NCBI RefSeq assembly: GCF_900091455.1
Contig: NZ_LT607412.1
Coordinates: forward strand, 5,890,001-5,954,000
Source: Micromonospora coriariae
GTDB lineage: Bacteria; Actinomycetota; Actinomycetes; Mycobacteriales; Micromonosporaceae
DNA: 64,000 bases
Reading direction: 5' to 3'
In this document: positions 60,631-64,000 of the stretch, one piece after another
How positions within the stretch are numbered: the first letter of the stretch is position 1
Layout of the letters: the number at the start of each line of letters is the position of its first letter
Translations under genes and position numbers: made by a program
The notes under the pieces: generated by a model
Seen by the model: only the letters and a program-made list of their open reading frames with translations
The model's database searches: none
What the model was told of the DNA's origin: nothing

Positions 60631-62067
60631 ATGTTCGAGACCGTGCTGATCGCCAACCGGGGCGAGATCGCGCTGCGGGTGCTCCGGGCCTGCCGGGAGC
60701 TCGGCGTCCGGACGGCGGTGGTCTACTCCGCGGCGGACGCCGACTCGGCGGCGGTCCGCCTCGCCGACCAGGCGGTCCGGATCGGGCCCGCGTCGAGCCG
60801 GCGCAGCTACCTCAACGCCGCCGCCATAGTGGAGGCGGCCCGGCAGGTGGGCGCGCAGGCCGTGCACCCCGGCTACGGCTTCCTCTCCGAGGACGCCGAC
60901 TTCGCCGAGATCTGTGCGGACAACGGGCTGGTCTTCATCGGCCCGCCACCGGCGGTGATGGCCAAGCTGGGCGACAAGTCGTCGGCCCGGGCGCTGATGA
61001 GCCGGGCGGGTCTGCCGCTGCCGGCGGGCAGTGTCCAGCCGGTGCCGACGGCCGCGGCGGCGGCCGAGGTGGCCGGAGCGATCGGCTACCCGGTCATCGT
61101 GAAGGCCGCCGCCGGGGGTGGTGGCCGGGGGATGACCGTGGTGCGGACCCCGGGCGAGCTGTCCCGGGCGTACGCCCGCACCCGGGCCGCCGCGCAGGCC
61201 GCCTTCGGCGACGACCGGGTGTACGTCGAGCGCTACCTGACCGAGGCCCGGCACGTCGAGGTGCAGGTGCTCTGCGACGGGCACGGCAACGGCGTGCACC
61301 TGGGCACCCGGGACTGCTCGGTGCAGCGCCGGCACCAGAAGCTGGTCGAGGAGGCGCCCGCGCCGGCTCTGCCCGCCGGCACGCTCGACGCCATCGCGGA
61401 GACCGCGTTGCGGGGCGCGCTGGAGGTCGGCTTCGTCGGCGCCGGCACGCTCGAGTTCCTCGTCGACGCGGAGGAACGGTTCCACTTCCTGGAGATCAAC
61501 TGCCGGATCCAGGTGGAGCATCCGGTCACCGAGATGGTCACCGGGGTGGACCTGGTGCACGAGCAACTGCACATCGCCGCCGGGGTGCCGCTGCGCTGGC
61601 GGCAGGAGGAGATCCGCCTGCATGGCGTCGCGGTGGAGTGCCGGGTCAACACCGAGGACCCGGAGCGTGGCTTCGTCCCCACCCCCGGCCGGCTGGAGCG
61701 GTTCACCCCGCCCGGCGGCCCGTTCACCCGGGTGGACACCCACGCCCGTGCCGGTTACCTGGTCGGGCCCTGGTACGACTCCCTGCTGGCCAAGGTGGTG
61801 GTCTGGGCGCCCGACCGGGAGCTGGCGCTCAACCGGCTGGAGCGCGCTCTGGAGGAGTTCGACGTCGCCGGGCCGGGCGTGCGAACCACCATCCCGTTCG
61901 TCCGGCGGGTGCTCGACGACGCCGCATTCCGCAAGGGCCGCTACACCACCGGCCTGGTCGACCGTCTGCTCGCCGCGCCCGACCCGGCGCCCGCGCGGCG
62001 GCCGACCCCGACACCGCGCCCCGCGCCCGCCGCGGAGCCCGACGTATCCCACAGGAGGACCCGATGA
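60631..62067 (+). CDS. accC: Biotin carboxylase
   Basis: This 478-residue ATP-grasp enzyme begins MFETVLIANRGEIALRVLRA and has KAAAGGGGRGMTVVRTP, the ATP-binding glycine loop, and MEINCRIQVEHPVTEM-type catalytic residues (seen as LEINCRIQVEHPVTEM). It carboxylates the BCCP biotin using bicarbonate and ATP. It lies 19 bases after BCCP and overlaps the next gene by four bases (ATGA). This set is separate from the acyl-CoA carboxylase genes usual in actinobacterial fatty acid synthesis. Confidence 0.95.
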   Translation: MFETVLIANRGEIALRVLRACRELGVRTAVVYSAADADSAAVRLADQAVRIGPASSRRSYLNAAAIVEAARQVGAQAVHPGYGFLSEDADFAEICADNGLVFIGPPPAVMAKLGDKSSARALMSRAGLPLPAGSVQPVPTAAAAAEVAGAIGYPVIVKAAAGGGGRGMTVVRTPGELSRAYARTRAAAQAAFGDDRVYVERYLTEARHVEVQVLCDGHGNGVHLGTRDCSVQRRHQKLVEEAPAPALPAGTLDAIAETALRGALEVGFVGAGTLEFLVDAEERFHFLEINCRIQVEHPVTEMVTGVDLVHEQLHIAAGVPLRWRQEEIRLHGVAVECRVNTEDPERGFVPTPGRLERFTPPGGPFTRVDTHARAGYLVGPWYDSLLAKVVVWAPDRELALNRLERALEEFDVAGPGVRTTIPFVRRVLDDAAFRKGRYTTGLVDRLLAAPDPAPARRPTPTPRPAPAAEPDVSHRRTR

Positions 62068-62819
62068 CCGTCACCCATGGTCGCCCGTTGACCGCCGAGA
62101 TCACCGACATCCTGGTGGCGCACTGCGGGCTGGACGCCGACGCCGCGGCCCGGGCGCCCGCCGCGTCGCTGGAAGAACTGGGCATGGACTCGCTCGCCCT
62201 GCTGGAGCTCTCCGCGGTCGTCGCCGACCGGTGGCAGGTGAGCATCCCGGAGCAGTCCGGGCAGCTGAGCATCCCGGCGGTGGCCGACCTGGTCGCCCGC
62301 CGCGCCGACCCGCCCGGGCACACCGAGAACGGCGTGCTCATCGACGCGCCGCTGGCACTGGTCTGGGAGATCACCAACGACGTGGCGAACTGGACCGAGC
62401 TGTTCACCGAGTACGCAGTGGTGCAGATCCTGCACCACGACGGGCACACCGTGCGGTTCCGGCTCACCATGCACCCCGACGAGAACGGGGTGGCGTGGAG
62501 CTGGGTCAGTGAACGCACCGCCGACCCGGTGAGCCGGCAGGTCCGGGCGCACCGGGTGGAGACCGGCCCGTTCGAGTACATGCGGATCCACTGGCGCTAC
62601 ACCGAGGAGGAGGGCGGCACCCGGATGACCTGGGTGCAGGACTTCGCCATGAAGCCGACCGCGCCTGTCGACAACGCCGCGATGACCGAGCGGATCAACA
62701 CCAACAGCGCGATCCAACTCGGGGTGATCAAGGACCGGGTGGAGCGGATCGCCCGGCAGCGCGCCGAGCAGGGCGGTCCGGCGGCCGGCGACGAGCCGAC
62801 GGAGGCCGGCGATGAGTGA
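62064..62819 (+). CDS. Acyl carrier protein fused to aromatase/cyclase (SRPBCC) domain
   Basis: The 251-residue protein has two domains. Residues 8-85 are an acyl carrier protein with [18 protein letters not shown], whose Ser accepts phosphopantetheine. From about residue 88 comes an SRPBCC aromatase/cyclase: [37 protein letters not shown] and [14 protein letters not shown] are as in TcmN/WhiE aromatases. In most type II systems these are separate proteins. Overlaps (ATGA) place it in the carboxylase operon. Confidence 0.9.
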   Translation: MTVTHGRPLTAEITDILVAHCGLDADAAARAPAASLEELGMDSLALLELSAVVADRWQVSIPEQSGQLSIPAVADLVARRADPPGHTENGVLIDAPLALVWEITNDVANWTELFTEYAVVQILHHDGHTVRFRLTMHPDENGVAWSWVSERTADPVSRQVRAHRVETGPFEYMRIHWRYTEEEGGTRMTWVQDFAMKPTAPVDNAAMTERINTNSAIQLGVIKDRVERIARQRAEQGGPAAGDEPTEAGDE

Positions 62820-63216
62820 CCTGGGCACCCGACCGATCGCCGCCCGGGACGTACCGGCCGACCGGCGGCGCGGCGGTGAGCTGCGGGTCCTGCTCGGCCC
62901 CCGCACCGTCGGCAGCACCTCCGGATTCCTGGGGGTGGCCACGCTCGCGCCGGGGGAGCGGATCGCCGAGCACTACCACCCGTACAGCGAGGAGTTCCTG
63001 TACGTGGCCCGCGGCGCGATCACCGTCGACCTGGACGACGAGCCGACGCTGGTGGCCGCCGGCGAGGCGCTGTTCGTGCCGGTGAACGTGCGGCACCGGC
63101 TGCGCAACACCGGCGTCGAACCAGCCGAGGTGGTCTTCCACCTGGGCCCGCTGGCCCCCCGCCCCGAGTTGGGGCACGTGGACACGGAACTCGTCGAGCA
63201 GCGGGGACCGTCATGA
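62812..63216 (+). CDS. Cupin-domain protein of the polyketide cluster
   Basis: This 134-residue protein has the two cupin motifs, [20 protein letters not shown] (with the metal-binding His and Glu) and [12 protein letters not shown]. Cupins in aromatic polyketide clusters act as cyclases or oxygenases (RemF is an example). Its start lies 8 bases inside the end of the ACP-aromatase gene, and its stop overlaps the ketosynthase start. Confidence 0.88.
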   Translation: MSDLGTRPIAARDVPADRRRGGELRVLLGPRTVGSTSGFLGVATLAPGERIAEHYHPYSEEFLYVARGAITVDLDDEPTLVAAGEALFVPVNVRHRLRNTGVEPAEVVFHLGPLAPRPELGHVDTELVEQRGPS

Positions 63217-64000
63217 GTGGGCGCCGCACGGTGGTGACCGGCGTCGGGGTGGTCGCCCCCGGCGGCGCCAGCCGGGACCGCTTCTGGAAGACCATCACCG
63301 AGGGGCGTACCGCCACCCGGCGGATCAGCTTCTTCGACCCGTCGGCGTTCCGCTCGCAGATCGCCGCCGAGTGCGATTTCGATCCGGTCGCCGCCGGGCT
63401 CACCGAGGCTGAGCGGCGCCGGGCCGACCGGTACGTGCAGTTCGCGCTGGCCTGCTCCGCCGAGGCGGTCGCGGACGCCGGCCTGGTCCTCACCGACGCG
63501 GAGCGGGACCGGGCCGGGGTGGTGCTCGGCACCGCAGTGGGGGGCACGATGGCCCTGGAGCAGGAGTACGTGACGGTCAGCGACCACGGCCGGAACTGGC
63601 TGGTCGACGCGGCGCGCGGCGGCCCGTACCTCTACCAGGCCCTGGTGCCCAGCAGCCTCGCCGCCGACGTGGCCTGCCGGCACGGGCTGCACGGCCCCGC
63701 GCAGGTCGTGTCCACCGGCTGCACCTCGGGCATCGACGCCATCGGCTACGCCCACCAGATGATCGTGGACGGTGAGGCCGACGTGGTCCTGGCGGGCGCG
63801 GCCGACTCGCCGATCTCGCCGGTCACCGTCGCCTCGTTCGACGCGATCAAGGCGACCAGCCCGGACAACGACGACCCGGCGCACGCCTCGCGCCCGTTCG
63901 ACGCCGACCGGCACGGGTTCGTGCTGGCCGAGGGTGCGGCGGTGCTGGTGCTGGAGGAGGCCGGGCGGGCCCGGCGGCGTGGCGCGCACGTCTACTGCGA
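63213..64000 (+). CDS. Ketosynthase alpha subunit, cut by the right edge
   Basis: The 262 visible residues begin [20 protein letters not shown] and include the active-site Cys in [20 protein letters not shown] (about residue 172), typical of the KS-alpha of minimal type II polyketide synthases. The chain-length factor and the rest of the cluster must lie beyond the window. ATG 63213 overlaps the cupin stop (ATGA). Confidence 0.95.
   Translation, partial: MSGRRTVVTGVGVVAPGGASRDRFWKTITEGRTATRRISFFDPSAFRSQIAAECDFDPVAAGLTEAERRRADRYVQFALACSAEAVADAGLVLTDAERDRAGVVLGTAVGGTMALEQEYVTVSDHGRNWLVDAARGGPYLYQALVPSSLAADVACRHGLHGPAQVVSTGCTSGIDAIGYAHQMIVDGEADVVLAGAADSPISPVTVASFDAIKATSPDNDDPAHASRPFDADRHGFVLAEGAAVLVLEEAGRARRRGAHVYC

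Overview
The window is high-GC DNA (GC-rich third codon positions, many GTG starts, ATGA/GTGA overlaps, actinobacterial families throughout). It looks like a chromosomal segment of an actinomycete, most likely a Micromonosporaceae relative such as Micromonospora. That placement is an inference from gene content and codon style, not from a marker gene. No tRNA, rRNA, CRISPR array or insertion sequence was seen.

Layout. (1) 1-6.75 kb is a sugar-utilisation locus: a Gfo/Idh/MocA dehydrogenase running off the left edge, a divergent LacI regulator, and a LacI-SBP-permease-permease-DUF624-DUF6807 operon. (2) 6.8-20.6 kb is one tightly overlapping minus-strand operon encoding a contractile phage-tail-like injection system (eCIS): small membrane protein, glycine-zipper/HExxH membrane protein, DUF4255-type protein, sheath, tube, a large disordered protein, tube-binding protein with LysM-like segment, VgrG-like spike, PAAR-like tip, gp25, a baseplate J protein fused to an Asp-box propeller, tail protein I, a single-pass membrane protein with an extracytoplasmic carbohydrate-binding-like domain, and two further membrane proteins. 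An LppM-like lipoprotein and another secreted protein lie just upstream. No AAA+ ATPase, tape measure or second tube gene was recognised.

(3) 22.6-32.5 kb is mixed housekeeping and regulation: NUDIX, AraC, FUSC, esterase, LacI/MFS pair, aldo/keto reductase, and an ECF sigma/anti-sigma-like pair. (4) 32.8-38.9 kb has a cobalamin riboswitch, a 31-codon His-rich ORF coupled to cobO, tandem crcB fluoride channels, PaaK/PaaI, a GT1 glycosyltransferase and a dienelactone-hydrolase-like enzyme. (5) 39-48.2 kb has divergent large regulators (class III cyclase-ATPase and LuxR-type ATPase), a DUF5995 protein and an APC permease. (6) 48.4-54.6 kb has a secreted beta-helix protein, a YrdC-domain/maleate-isomerase-like pair, LtrA, and a membrane-anchored helix-hairpin-helix protein. 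(7) 54.8-64 kb is the left part of a type II polyketide cluster: SARP activator, two TcmI-like cyclases, a flavin monooxygenase, dedicated acetyl-CoA carboxylase subunits (fused beta-alpha, BCCP, biotin carboxylase), an ACP-aromatase fusion, a cupin, and a ketosynthase alpha cut by the right edge. The duplicate TcmI cyclases with a cupin suggest an aromatic, perhaps pentangular, polyketide; this is inference.

At least seven genes start 6-8 nt after a TANNNT -10 hexamer, which indicates leaderless transcripts and was used here to choose several starts. The most interesting parts are the reduced eCIS operon with its unusual membrane and disordered components, the ACP-aromatase fusion, and the riboswitch-controlled small ORF ahead of cobO.
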